A DNA stretch of 52,090 bases from Pseudomonadota bacterium (lineage in GTDB: Bacteria > Pseudomonadota > Gammaproteobacteria > Burkholderiales > Ferrovaceae). The notes beneath the pieces were generated by a model. It was not told the origin of the DNA and ran no database searches. It was given only the letters and a program-made list of their open reading frames with translations. The position numbers were made by a program, and so were the translations under genes. Below are positions 1-9,322 of the stretch, in pieces. Location: the NCBI GenBank assembly GCA_021805725.1, contig JAJZEH010000037.1, forward strand, positions 1 to 52,090. Reading direction: 5' to 3'. How positions within the stretch are numbered: position 1 is the first letter of the stretch; each line of letters opens with the position of its first letter.

Positions 1-1
1 C

Positions 2-1435
2 TTTGCACCCCAGGGCATCATCCTTTCGGGGGGGCCTTCCTCGGTGACCGAGGAGACCCCGCCGCGCGCGCCAGACGCCGTATTCCAGCTGGGTGTGCCC
101 GTGCTGGGCATCTGCTACGGCATGCAAACCATGGGCGCGCAACTGGGAGGCAAGGTGGAAAACGCCACCCACCGCGAGTTTGGTTACGCCGAAGTGCGGG
201 CCCGCGGTCATTCTGCACTGTTGCGCGACATCCAGGACCGCTCCAACGACCAGGGCCACGGCCTGCTCGACGTCTGGATGAGCCACGGCGACAAGGTGAC
301 GGAACTGCCTCCGGGGTTCAAGGTCATCTGCGATAACGCGTCCACGCCCATTGCCGGCATGGCCGACGAAGCGCGCCGTTTTTACGGGGTGCAATTCCAT
401 CCGGAAGTAACGCATACCCGTCAGGGCCGTGCCATCCTCAACCGCTTCGTGCACGACATCTGCGGTCTGGGATCCGACTGGACCATGCCCGATTATCTCG
501 AGGAAGCCGTTCAGTCGATTCGCCAGCAGGTTGGCGAGGAAGAGGTCATCCTGGGGCTATCGGGCGGCGTGGATTCATCCGTGGCGGCGGCCCTCATCCA
601 TCGCGCCATTGGCGACCAGCTCACCTGCGTGTTCGTGGACCACGGTCTGTTGCGTTACCGCGAGGCCGAACAGGTCATGGAAACCTTTGGGCGACATCTG
701 GGCGTCAAGGTCATCCATGTGGACGCGCGCGAAGCGTTCATGCGCCAGCTCAAGGGGGTTTCCGATCCGGAACAGAAACGCAAGATCATCGGCCGCGAGT
801 TCGTCGAGGTGTTCCAGCGCGAGGCCGCCCGGTTGCCGCGGGCCAAATGGCTGGCCCAGGGCACCATCTATCCCGACGTGATCGAGTCGGCCGGGGGCAA
901 GACCAAGAAGGCGCACACCATCAAGTCCCACCACAATGTGGGGGGCTTGCCGGAGTCGCTGCACCTCAAACTTCTGGAGCCGCTGCGCGAACTGTTCAAG
1001 GACGAAGTGCGCGAGCTGGGTGTGGCGCTCGGCCTGCCGCGCGACATGGTGTATCGGCACCCCTTCCCGGGTCCGGGGCTAGGGGTGCGCATCCTGGGCG
1101 AGGTCCATGCGGAATATGTGGACCTGCTGCAGCGCGCCGATGCCATCTTCATTGAAGAGTTGCGCGCCGCCCGATGGTATGACCAGGTGTCGCAGGCCTT
1201 TGCCGTGTTCCTGCCGGTGCGCTCGGTGGGGGTGATGGGCGACGGCCGTACCTACGAGTTCGTGGTGGCGCTGCGTGCCGTGGTCACCAGCGACTTCATG
1301 ACAGCCCATTGGGCCGAACTGCCCTACGACCTGCTGGGCCGGGTCTCCAACCGCATCATCAACGAAGTGCGCGGCATCAACCGCGTTGTGTACGACGTGT
1401 CGGGCAAGCCGCCGGCTACGATCGAGTGGGAATGA
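2..1435 (+). CDS. guaA: GMP synthase (glutamine-hydrolysing), 5'-truncated by window edge
   Basis: Converts XMP, glutamine and ATP to GMP in purine synthesis. The reading frame is already open at base 2, so the gene starts before the window; 477 residues are visible and about 50 N-terminal ones are missing compared with the usual ~525. The class I amidotransferase domain shows the nucleophile motif GICYGMQ (Cys codon near 113) and the His/Glu pair in QFHPEVTH (near 398-406). The ATP-pyrophosphatase P-loop SGGVDSS lies near 559-580. The C-terminus PPATIEWE is the conserved end of the family. The gene is convergent with the hyf/ehr-like operon, 20 bp away. It is cut only by the window edge and looks functional. 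Confidence 0.97.
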   Translation, partial: FAPQGIILSGGPSSVTEETPPRAPDAVFQLGVPVLGICYGMQTMGAQLGGKVENATHREFGYAEVRARGHSALLRDIQDRSNDQGHGLLDVWMSHGDKVTELPPGFKVICDNASTPIAGMADEARRFYGVQFHPEVTHTRQGRAILNRFVHDICGLGSDWTMPDYLEEAVQSIRQQVGEEEVILGLSGGVDSSVAAALIHRAIGDQLTCVFVDHGLLRYREAEQVMETFGRHLGVKVIHVDAREAFMRQLKGVSDPEQKRKIIGREFVEVFQREAARLPRAKWLAQGTIYPDVIESAGGKTKKAHTIKSHHNVGGLPESLHLKLLEPLRELFKDEVRELGVALGLPRDMVYRHPFPGPGLGVRILGEVHAEYVDLLQRADAIFIEELRAARWYDQVSQAFAVFLPVRSVGVMGDGRTYEFVVALRAVVTSDFMTAHWAELPYDLLGRVSNRIINEVRGINRVVYDVSGKPPATIEWE

Positions 1436-1455
1436 GGCCGCCGCGTTGACGGCGG

Positions 1456-1971
1456 CTACTTCTGCCGGCGCCGCACCGCGGTGAGGATGCCGCGCAGGAT
1501 CTCGATGGGGGCCGGCGGGCAGCCGGGCACCGCAACATCCACCGGAATGACGTTCGAGACGCGCCCGCAAGTGGCATAGCTTTCCCCGAAAATCCCCCCC
1601 GTGCAGCCGCAATCGCCGATGGCGACCACAAGCTTCGGCTCGGGCGTGGCCTCGAAGGTGCGCCGCAGCGCCACTTCCATGTTGCGCGATACCGGTCCCG
1701 TCACCAGCAGCATGTCCGCGTGGCGCGGACTGGCCACGAACTGGATGCCCAGACCCTCGAGGTTGTAATAGGGGTTGTTCAGCGCGTGCATTTCCAGCTC
1801 GCAGCCGTTGCAGGAACCGGCATCCACGGCGCGGATGGCCAGCGCCTGGCCCAGAATCTGCAGCAGCTCCTGACGGATGGACTGGGCTTCGAGGCGCAGC
1901 GCCTCATCGGGCCCGGGAGCGGGCTCGGTGCGGATGCCGGCACGGACGGTCTGGTTGAGAATGTCCCACAT
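1456..1971 (-). CDS. HyfI/NuoB-like [4Fe-4S] small subunit of Ehr-type complex
   Basis: A 171-residue homologue of the complex I NuoB / hydrogenase-4 HyfI subunit, which carries the terminal [4Fe-4S] cluster (N2-like). The ligand pattern is intact: CNGC (Cys54, Cys57), GDCGC (Cys121/123) and PGCPP (Cys151), with an extra Cys135. It is the last gene of a six-gene minus-strand operon; its ATG overlaps the upstream stop by one base (TGATG), indicating translational coupling. Cluster ligands are kept here although the partner large subunit has lost its NiFe ligands, so the subunit probably still passes electrons, perhaps to or from a quinone-like site. In Ehr nomenclature it would be EhrS. The fold assignment is firm and the role is inferred. 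Confidence 0.9.
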   Translation of the reverse strand: MWDILNQTVRAGIRTEPAPGPDEALRLEAQSIRQELLQILGQALAIRAVDAGSCNGCELEMHALNNPYYNLEGLGIQFVASPRHADMLLVTGPVSRNMEVALRRTFEATPEPKLVVAIGDCGCTGGIFGESYATCGRVSNVIPVDVAVPGCPPAPIEILRGILTAVRRRQK

Positions 1972-3482
1972 CAGAGGTCGTGTCCTGAATAGTTCAAGTT
2001 GAAGGATTTATTGATCAGCGGAAAGTCGGGCACGATGTTGCCGATGATGGCGTGTTCCAGCACCGGCCAGTTCTGCCAGGAGGGGTCATGGCAGTGGCAA
2101 CGGTGCAGGCGGGGCTCCCCCGCGCGTTCCTCCAGTTCCAGCGCAACGAAAATTTCCCCGCGCCAGCCTTCCACCCGTCCCGCGCCAAAACGCCGTTGCG
2201 CCGGCCAGTGCAGCGGCGTTGCCAGCGTGCCCGCAGGCAGGTTATCCAGCAGTGCGCGGATCAGGCGCAGGGATTCGAAGACTTCGTCAAAGCGCACCGC
2301 CACCCGGGCTGCCACGTCGCCGTTGCGCTGGGTGGCCATGCGCACGTCCAGCTGCTCGTAAGGCGCCCAGGGCTGGTCGCAGCGTAAATCGGCGGCGATG
2401 CCGCTGGCCCGCCCTGCAAGGCCCGTCAGTCCCAACTGGGTGGCAAGCGGCGGCAAAACCCGTCCGGTGCCGATAAAGCGATCCTGCAGGCCGGGATGGC
2501 TGTCGTAGATGGCGCGCAGGCGAGTGAGTTCCACAGCCATGTCGGCACATTGGTGGATGAGCTCGCGCCTGACCGTATCCGTGAGGTCCACGGCCACGCC
2601 GCCGGGCACGATTGCATCCATCATCAGGCGGTGCCCGAACAACCGCATTGCAGTGCGCAGCCAGTCTTCGCGCAATCTTGAAAACTGCGCAAGCCCGAAG
2701 GCAAAGGCGGCATCGTTGCCCAGGGCCCCGAGGTCGCCCAGGTGGTTGGCCACCCGCTCGCGCTCCAGCAACAGGGCGCGCAGCCATTGCGCCCGTGGCG
2801 GCACGGCGCATCCGGTCGCCGATTCCAGCGCCATGCAGTAGGACCAGGCGAAGGCCACGGTGGAATCTCCCGAAATCCGTCCGGCCAGGCGATGGGCTTC
2901 CATGGGCGGCAGTTGGGTGAAGCGCCGTTCCACGCCCTTGTGGGTGTATCCCAGCCGTTCTTCCAGGCGCAGCACTTTTTCTCCCACCACGGAAAAGCGA
3001 AAATGCCCCGGCTCGATGATGCCGGCATGCACCGGGCCCACCGCAATTTCATGCACCCCATCGCCTTCCACGCGCACGAAGGGATATTCCGCGCGTTCCG
3101 GTTGCGACAGATGTCCGGCCCCGCTCCAGGCGCCGTGATCCAGCCAGGGACGGGTGTCGGGCGTGCCCGCGAAGGCAATGCCGTCGAGATCCCGCATGGC
3201 CCGCTGCATGCGCGCGGCAGCGGGGAAATAGGGCGACATGTCGGGACAGGCCGTGTTTGCATCGCCCAGCGGCAGAGCCAGCCAAACCAGGCCCTCCGGC
3301 AGGCTGTAGGCGGCGTTGACCACCATGCTGCCGGCCCACAGGGCCACCAGGTTGCCCCCGCTTGCGGCCACCGATTGGGCTGCGGCCACCCAGCGCGCGG
3401 CGTTCTCGGCAGGGCCGCGCCAGAGGGGCAGCGGCGCCGGTAGGGGTGCAAGTTCCAGACCCAGTTTGACGAGGGAATGCAA
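1971..3482 (-). CDS. HyfG/NuoCD-like large subunit lacking NiFe ligands
   Basis: A 503-residue fusion of a NuoC-like N-terminal part (about 1-150) and a NuoD/hydrogenase large-subunit part (GHFRFSVVGEKVLRLEERLGY onward, from residue ~160). Group 4 NiFe hydrogenases carry RxCGxC near here; this protein has RISGDS (residues 202-207). The C-terminal DPCxxC motif is replaced by an ending around DFPLINKSFNLNYSG. All four NiFe-binding cysteines are therefore absent, as in complex I NuoD and Ehr large subunits. The start is TTG at 3482, one base after the upstream stop and behind a good GGGAGGT ribosome-binding site; no nearby ATG fits. H2 chemistry is unlikely. The catalytic substrate is unknown. 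Confidence 0.88.
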   Translation of the reverse strand: MHSLVKLGLELAPLPAPLPLWRGPAENAARWVAAAQSVAASGGNLVALWAGSMVVNAAYSLPEGLVWLALPLGDANTACPDMSPYFPAAARMQRAMRDLDGIAFAGTPDTRPWLDHGAWSGAGHLSQPERAEYPFVRVEGDGVHEIAVGPVHAGIIEPGHFRFSVVGEKVLRLEERLGYTHKGVERRFTQLPPMEAHRLAGRISGDSTVAFAWSYCMALESATGCAVPPRAQWLRALLLERERVANHLGDLGALGNDAAFAFGLAQFSRLREDWLRTAMRLFGHRLMMDAIVPGGVAVDLTDTVRRELIHQCADMAVELTRLRAIYDSHPGLQDRFIGTGRVLPPLATQLGLTGLAGRASGIAADLRCDQPWAPYEQLDVRMATQRNGDVAARVAVRFDEVFESLRLIRALLDNLPAGTLATPLHWPAQRRFGAGRVEGWRGEIFVALELEERAGEPRLHRCHCHDPSWQNWPVLEHAIIGNIVPDFPLINKSFNLNYSGHDL

Positions 3483-3483
3483 T

Positions 3484-4938
3484 TCAACCTCCCAACATGC
3501 GCGCCGCCTGGTGATACCAGGCGTCGAGGTAGGGTGGAATGTAGAGGCCCAGCATCAGTCCCAGGCCCAGGTGGATGAATACCGGGATCAGGGCCGGCGG
3601 GTGGGGCAGGGCCTTCACCGTGGTTTCGCCAAAGACCATGGGCTGCACGCGGGCAAAGACGGCGGCAAAGGCCACGCCCAACGCCAGCAGCAGGAACGGT
3701 GTGGCCCAGGGCTGTTCGCGCATGGCCGTGGTGAGGATGAGAAACTCGCTCGCGAACACGCCAAAGGGCGGCAGGCCCAGAATGGCAAGCGAGCCCAGCA
3801 TCATGCCCCAGCCCACGGCCGGACTGACCTTGATCAGCCCGCGGATCTCGTCCATGACCTGCGTGCCGGCCTTCTGCGAAGCGTGCCCTACCGTAAAGAA
3901 GATGGCGGACTTGATGAGGGAGTGCACCGTCATGTGCAGCAGTCCGGCAAAGTTGGCGATGGGTCCGCCCATGCCGAAGGCAAAGGTGATGAGGCCCATG
4001 TGCTCGATGGAGGAGTAGGCAAACATGCGCTTGACGTCTTTCTGGCGCGACAGGAAAAAGGCCGCCACCACCACCGAGAGCAGGCCGAAGCCCATCATCA
4101 ACTGGCTTGCCAGCGCGCTGTGCAGCGCTCCGTCGGTCAGCACCTTGCAGCGCAGGATGGCGTACAGGGCCACGTTGAGCAGCAGTCCCGAGAGCACGGC
4201 CGAGACCGGGGTGGGGCCTTCGGCATGGGCATCGGGCAGCCAGTTGTGCAGCGGCACGAGGCCCACCTTGGTGCCATAGCCAATGAAGAGAAAGGCAAAA
4301 GCCAGCGTGATGATATCCGGATCGAGATGGTCCTTGACCGCGTTGAGGTTGGTCCAGAGCAGGGCGCCGCTTTCGGGACCCACCAGCTTTTCGGCGGCCA
4401 TGTACAGCAGTACGGTGCCAAACAGCGCCTGGGCGATGCCGACACCGCAAAGGATGAAGTACTTCCAGGCGGCTTCCAGGCTTGCCGCAGTGCGATAGAC
4501 GCTCACCAGCAACACCGTGGTGAGGGTGGCTGCTTCCATGGATACCCACAGAATGCCCATGTTGTTGGTGGTGAGCGCCACCAGCATGGTAAAGCTGAAC
4601 AGCTGGTACATGCTGTGATACAGGCGCAGCCGGTTCGGCGTCATCTTGCCATGGGCCTGTTCCACGCGCATGTAGGGGCGGGAGAACAGGGCGGTGGTGA
4701 GGCCCACGAAGGCCGTCAGGCTGACCATGAAAACGTTGAGCGAATCAATGAAGAATTCCTTGTTCCAGGCAAACAGCGGACCCTGCGCGATGACTTCCAC
4801 CGTCAGGCCGCAGGCCGCCACGAAGGTGCCCAGGCTGAACGCTGCGTTGGCATCGCGCGCGCGATCTCGATGGCCGATGAAGGCCAGCACGATGCTGCCC
4901 AGCAGCGGAAAGCCCAACACCAGAAGGAGCAGGTCCAA
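3484..4938 (-). CDS. HyfF/NuoN-like antiporter-type membrane subunit
   Basis: A 484-residue polytopic membrane protein of the Mrp-antiporter/complex I NuoL-M-N superfamily, closest in context to hydrogenase-4 HyfF. It shows the conserved core with LVALTTNNMGILWVSMEAAT near residues 125-145, KVGLVPLHNWLPDAHAEGPT near 225-245 and the DVKRMFAYSSIEHMG helix near 305. Family members form a proton or Na+ channel with buried Lys/Glu residues. The start is TTG at 4938 with AAGGAAG upstream and only one base between the previous stop and the start. The next in-frame ATG would remove the first helices, so TTG is preferred. It corresponds to EhrD in Ehr-type complexes. Confidence 0.9.
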   Translation of the reverse strand: MDLLLLVLGFPLLGSIVLAFIGHRDRARDANAAFSLGTFVAACGLTVEVIAQGPLFAWNKEFFIDSLNVFMVSLTAFVGLTTALFSRPYMRVEQAHGKMTPNRLRLYHSMYQLFSFTMLVALTTNNMGILWVSMEAATLTTVLLVSVYRTAASLEAAWKYFILCGVGIAQALFGTVLLYMAAEKLVGPESGALLWTNLNAVKDHLDPDIITLAFAFLFIGYGTKVGLVPLHNWLPDAHAEGPTPVSAVLSGLLLNVALYAILRCKVLTDGALHSALASQLMMGFGLLSVVVAAFFLSRQKDVKRMFAYSSIEHMGLITFAFGMGGPIANFAGLLHMTVHSLIKSAIFFTVGHASQKAGTQVMDEIRGLIKVSPAVGWGMMLGSLAILGLPPFGVFASEFLILTTAMREQPWATPFLLLALGVAFAAVFARVQPMVFGETTVKALPHPPALIPVFIHLGLGLMLGLYIPPYLDAWYHQAARMLGG

Positions 4939-4939
4939 G

Positions 4940-5599
4940 TCAGTCTTCCTTCAGTTTTTCCAGGTGGCGAATGTCGAGGCTGTCAAACCGTTCGCGAATA
5001 TGAAACATGAATACGCCCAGGATCAGGATGCCTACCAGCACGTCCAGCGCAATCCCCAGTTCCACCACCATGGGCATGCCGTAAGTGGCGGCCGTGGCGG
5101 CAAAGAACAGGCCATTCTCCATGGAGAGAAAACCGATCACCTGGGGCACGGCCTTGGAGCGCGTGATCATCATCATGAAGGACAGCAGCACGCACGCGAG
5201 CGCAATGCCCAGGGTGCCGCGCGCAATGGTGGAAGACATCTGCGAGATGGGTTCAGCAAGGTAAAAGGAAAACATCACAAGGACGATGCCGATCAGCATG
5301 GTAGTGGGAATGTTGATGAGCGTTTCCACGTCCCAGCGCACGTTGAGGCGGTCGATGACCCTGTGCAGCAGCATGGGGATGACCAGCACTTTCAGCACCA
5401 GAGTGATGGCGGCGGAAAAATACAGGTGTGGTTGTCCCGTGACGTAACCGACGATGGCGGTGGCGGCCACCAGCGTGGCGCCTTGCAGGGTGTAGAGGTA
5501 GATCAGGGAGAGGATGCGCCGTTGCGAGAGCATGGCAAACGCCAGCATCAGCAGGATCGCGGCCAGGAGATTGATGAATTGCGTGATGAAGGCACTCAT
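4940..5599 (-). CDS. HyfE/NuoK-like membrane subunit
   Basis: A 219-residue hydrophobic protein with about six to seven predicted helices, matching hydrogenase-4 HyfE, which contains a NuoK-like part followed by extra helices. Visible conserved stretches include FINLLAAILLMLAFAMLSQR at the N-terminus and ENGLFFAATAATYGMPMVVE near residues 160-180, where the family has acidic residues in mid-membrane. The start ATG (5599) is one base from the upstream stop. In complex I-type machines this subunit joins the quinone-module arm to the antiporter arm. It is encoded between the NuoH-like and NuoN-like subunits, as in hyf operons. Confidence 0.87.
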   Translation of the reverse strand: MSAFITQFINLLAAILLMLAFAMLSQRRILSLIYLYTLQGATLVAATAIVGYVTGQPHLYFSAAITLVLKVLVIPMLLHRVIDRLNVRWDVETLINIPTTMLIGIVLVMFSFYLAEPISQMSSTIARGTLGIALACVLLSFMMMITRSKAVPQVIGFLSMENGLFFAATAATYGMPMVVELGIALDVLVGILILGVFMFHIRERFDSLDIRHLEKLKED

Positions 5600-5600
5600 C

Positions 5601-6548
5601 TCAAACGCCCAGCAGGATGTTGACCAGCATGCCGATCACCGCCAGCAGGAAAGCCGTGGCGAGAAATTCCGGTACTCGGAAAATGCGCATTTTGGCACTG
5701 ACGCTCTCCAGCAGCGCCAGCAGCGCGCCACCCAGGGCGAGCTTCAGGATCAGCATGGGCAGTGCCAGCAGCAGCGCGAGGGGCGAGAGGGCATCGGCGA
5801 TGCCCCAGGGAAAAAACAGGGCGAGTCCGGCGCAGGAATAGGCAAAGAGCTTGAGGCTCGCCGCCCACTCGAGCAGCGCCAGATGGCGTCCGGAATATTC
5901 CAGGATGAGCGCCTCGTGAATCATGGTGAGTTCGAGGTGCGTGGCCGGGTTGTCCACCGGGATGCGCGCATTTTCTGCGAGGGACACCATGGTGAAGGCT
6001 ACACCTGCAAAAGCCAGGCTGGGGTAGATGGCAAGGTCGCGGTGGGCCAGCGTGTCCACGATGGTGGTGAGCGATGTGGATTTGGAAAGCAGAGAGGCCG
6101 AGAACAGCACCATCAGCAGCGCGGGTTCCGCGAGGAAACCGATCAGCATTTCGCGACGAGCGCCGAGGGTGCCAAAGGCCGTGCCCACGTCCATGGCGGC
6201 CAGCGAAATGAACACGCGTGCCAGGGCAAACAGGCCCACCAGGGCGATGGCATCCGCGGCGGGAGAGAGCGGCAGGTCGGTGGAGAGCGTCGGGATGATG
6301 GCACAGGCCAGTGCCATGCAGCCAAAGACGACGTAGGGGGTGGCCCGGTAGAGGGACGAGGCGTGATCGGCCAGCACCAGTTCCTTGTGGAATAGCTTGT
6401 GCAGTTTACGGTAGGGCTGGAAGAGGCTCGGGGCCGACTTGTTCTGCAGCCAGGCGCGCCACAGGTTGATCCAGCCGGTCAGGAGCGGGGCCAGCAGAAG
6501 TGCCAGCAGGATCTCCAGGATCTGGGAGAAATAGCCTTGGGCGTTCAT
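5601..6548 (-). CDS. HyfC/NuoH-like membrane subunit
   Basis: A 315-residue integral membrane protein of the NuoH/HyfC family, the subunit that forms the heel next to the quinone cavity in complex I. Features seen include GWINLWRAWLQNKSAPSLFQ near residue 25-45, the cytoplasmic loop with EPALLMVLFSASLL near 140-155, and the conserved ENARIPVDNPATHLELTMIHE at about 190-215, which is the typical HyfC/NuoH loop. The ATG overlaps the upstream gene's stop by four bases (ATGA). This gene would be EhrB in the Ehr scheme. Assignment is strong from motif and gene order. Confidence 0.92.
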   Translation of the reverse strand: MNAQGYFSQILEILLALLLAPLLTGWINLWRAWLQNKSAPSLFQPYRKLHKLFHKELVLADHASSLYRATPYVVFGCMALACAIIPTLSTDLPLSPAADAIALVGLFALARVFISLAAMDVGTAFGTLGARREMLIGFLAEPALLMVLFSASLLSKSTSLTTIVDTLAHRDLAIYPSLAFAGVAFTMVSLAENARIPVDNPATHLELTMIHEALILEYSGRHLALLEWAASLKLFAYSCAGLALFFPWGIADALSPLALLLALPMLILKLALGGALLALLESVSAKMRIFRVPEFLATAFLLAVIGMLVNILLGV

Positions 6549-8539
6549 CGTTTCACCACCATCAGCACCGTAATCAGCGTGATGAAGCTGTAGAGCAGGT
6601 AGATGGCAATCCGCCCGCGTTGCAGCAGACCGATCAGGCGCGCCAGGCGTTCCACGAGGCGCGCCACCGGCAGATACAGCCAGTGCCAGAGGTGGTCGCC
6701 CACGGTGACGAGGTAATGTGGTTGCGCATCAAAGGGGGTTGGCAGGATCCGTTTGATGCGAAAGAACGGCGCGAAAATTTCGCGAATGGGCTGACCAAAA
6801 CCTTCCGCCGTATCCTGCATGCGTGCGTTTTGCCACGGGTAGCCGCAATCCCAGGGTGGCGCACGGCGCAGGCGCCCGTGATAGAAGGCGCGCACCAGCA
6901 GGAAGGCCAGGGCAAAGCTGATGGCAACGCCCAGCAGGAACAGGACCGGTCCGTAGCTGGCCCGCTCCAGCGACACTGGAATCAGCAGCCATTGGCTGCC
7001 GGACACGGTGGCTCCCAGTCCCGCACCCACCAGCGGGCGCGTGACGGCATCGAGCAGGGTGATGGCTGGCACCGGAAACAGGCCCAGCGCCACACAACCC
7101 ACCACCAGCCAGAGCATGCCCAGACGTTCCCAGAAGCCGGCGTCATGGGCATGGGAGAGTTTTTCCTCGCGGGGTTGCCCCAGAAAAATCACGCCAAAGA
7201 ATTTGACCATGGTGTAGCCCGCCAGTGCCGCAACGAGCGCTATCAGGGCTGCGACCACGGGGACGAGCATGTTGAGAAATGCGTTGGGCAGTCCAGGCGT
7301 AAAGAGAAAGCTTTGCAGCAGCAGCCACTCCGAAACGAAGCCGCCCAGTGGCGGCAGGCCGGCACTGGTGAGCGCGCCGATGAGCGTCATCCAGGCCACC
7401 CAGGGCATGAAGCGTATCAGTCCGCCCAGCTTGCCCAGACTGCGCTCCCGGGTGGCGTGCAACACGGATCCGGTGGCCACGAACAACAGACTTTTGAAAA
7501 ATGCGTGGCTCGCCACGTGATAGAGCACGGCCGTGAGGGCCAGGGCCGCCATGGGGTGCATGCCATAGGCCGAGAACAGGGCGGCAAGGCCGATACCGGC
7601 CACCATGAGGCCGATGTTCTCGATGGAGGAGTAGGCCAGAAGGCGCTTCATGTCCACCTGAACTGCGGCAAACACCACGCCGTAGAGGGCGCTTAGAAGA
7701 CCCAATCCCAGCAGCAGTACACCCCACCACCACAACGGCGTGTGCAGCAGGTCAAAGGTCACGCGCAGCAACCCGTAGATGGCGGTCTTCAACATGATGC
7801 CGCTCATCAGGGCGGACACGGGCGACGGGGCCGCAGGGTGGGCTTCGGGCAGCCATACGTGGAGTGGCACAAGGCCTGCCTTGGCACCAAAGCCAAAGAG
7901 GGCCAGCAGGAAGGCCAGCGACGCCCAGAAGGGCGAGAGGTGCTGGGCGCGCATGTTGGCGAAGGTGTAATCCCCGGTATTGGCCTGCAGTACGCCAAAA
8001 CATAACAGGATGCCGATGGCGCCAATGTGGGCCATGAGCAGGTACAGGTAGCCCGCGCGCCGGATTTCAGGAAGGCGGTGGTTGGCAATCACCAGAAAGA
8101 ACGAGGCCAGCGCCATGGTTTCCCACATCACCATGAAGGCATAGGCGTCGTCGGCCAGCACCACCAGCACCATGCTGGCCAGGAACGCGTGATATTCGAG
8201 GCAGAGCAGGCCCGGCGGGGTGCCCTCTCCCTTGCGAAAGTAGCCGGCTGCAAAGAGGGACACTCCGGTGGAGGCAGCGCCGATGATCATCAGGAAGAAG
8301 GCGGCGAGGCTGTCCAGGCGAAAATGGAAGGGCAGCAAGGGCAGACCGATGGGCAGGATGCGGGTCTGTGGCGTCTCCAGAAGGGCAACCGCGGCAGCGG
8401 CAAAAAGGAATAGCCCCACGAGGGCTCCTGCGGGAAACAGGAGGCGCGCCACCAGGGTCAGGCGACGCAGCGCGAAGACGCCGGCGCTGCCGATCAGCAG
8501 CCAGGCCAGGACGAGCATCAAAATCCAGTCCAGGGGCAT
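6545..8539 (-). CDS. HyfB/NuoL-like antiporter-type membrane subunit
   Basis: First gene of the six-gene operon. The 664-residue protein has roughly 15-16 membrane helices and the proton-antiporter core: YAFMVMWETMALASFFLV near residues 135-150, KAGLVPLHVWLPEAHPAAPS near 225-245 and DMKRLLAYSSIENIG near 305. The last ~150 residues form a hydrophilic loop plus helices resembling the HyfB C-terminus rather than the long lateral helix of NuoL. Two antiporter-type subunits (this and the HyfF-like one) imply ion pumping coupled to redox turnover. It starts at ATG 8539, divergent from a ribbon-helix-helix regulator 103 bp away. It would be EhrA in Ehr nomenclature. Confidence 0.92.
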   Translation of the reverse strand: MPLDWILMLVLAWLLIGSAGVFALRRLTLVARLLFPAGALVGLFLFAAAAVALLETPQTRILPIGLPLLPFHFRLDSLAAFFLMIIGAASTGVSLFAAGYFRKGEGTPPGLLCLEYHAFLASMVLVVLADDAYAFMVMWETMALASFFLVIANHRLPEIRRAGYLYLLMAHIGAIGILLCFGVLQANTGDYTFANMRAQHLSPFWASLAFLLALFGFGAKAGLVPLHVWLPEAHPAAPSPVSALMSGIMLKTAIYGLLRVTFDLLHTPLWWWGVLLLGLGLLSALYGVVFAAVQVDMKRLLAYSSIENIGLMVAGIGLAALFSAYGMHPMAALALTAVLYHVASHAFFKSLLFVATGSVLHATRERSLGKLGGLIRFMPWVAWMTLIGALTSAGLPPLGGFVSEWLLLQSFLFTPGLPNAFLNMLVPVVAALIALVAALAGYTMVKFFGVIFLGQPREEKLSHAHDAGFWERLGMLWLVVGCVALGLFPVPAITLLDAVTRPLVGAGLGATVSGSQWLLIPVSLERASYGPVLFLLGVAISFALAFLLVRAFYHGRLRRAPPWDCGYPWQNARMQDTAEGFGQPIREIFAPFFRIKRILPTPFDAQPHYLVTVGDHLWHWLYLPVARLVERLARLIGLLQRGRIAIYLLYSFITLITVLMVVKR

Positions 8540-8578
8540 TGTCTTCCCGACGATCCTTCTGATAATGTGGCTATAGGG

Positions 8579-8589
8579 TGTAAATTACA
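8579..8589. promoter_or_regulatory. Perfect palindrome, candidate operator
   Basis: TGTAAATTACA is a perfect odd palindrome in the 103-bp divergent gap between the Ehr-type operon and the ribbon-helix-helix gene. It sits directly upstream of the -35 of the regulator's promoter. Ribbon-helix-helix repressors usually bind short inverted repeats in their own promoter. Such a site could control both directions, but this is inference. Confidence 0.35.
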
Positions 8590-8618
8590 TTGGTCTATGG
8601 TTATATTGCAATTATAAT
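8590..8618 (+). promoter_or_regulatory. Sigma-70-like promoter of RHH-tadA operon
   Basis: TTGGTC (8590-8595), a 17-base spacer and a perfect TATAAT (8613-8618). Transcription would begin near 8625, which supports the ATG at 8643 over the TTG at 8619 as translation start. Confidence 0.55.
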
Positions 8619-8642
8619 TTGATTAACATATTATGTGCATTT

Positions 8643-9288
<646 letters not shown>

Positions 9289-9322
9289 CCGGTCTTCACT
9301 GCGCTTCGGGTAAAATGCGGGC

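Noticed and set aside
2..1435. guaA as a pseudogene lacking its N-terminus
   Set aside because: The truncation coincides with the window edge and the frame is open to base 2.
1437..1456. GC-rich hairpin after guaA as a terminator
   Set aside because: A seven-base stem is present, but no T-tract follows on either strand and it overlaps the hyfI stop codon.
3316..5010. 564-codon open frame on the plus strand over the HyfG/HyfF/HyfE genes
   Set aside because: It is antisense to strong membrane-subunit genes, is very rich in His/Gln/Arg with no recognisable domain, and is a GC-driven shadow frame. The same holds for long antisense frames at 9296-10867, 24047-25708 and 11009-12541.
1456..8539. 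A functional hydrogenase-4 operon
   Set aside because: All four NiFe-binding cysteines are missing in the large subunit and no maturation genes are present. Gene names of the hyf type describe homology only.
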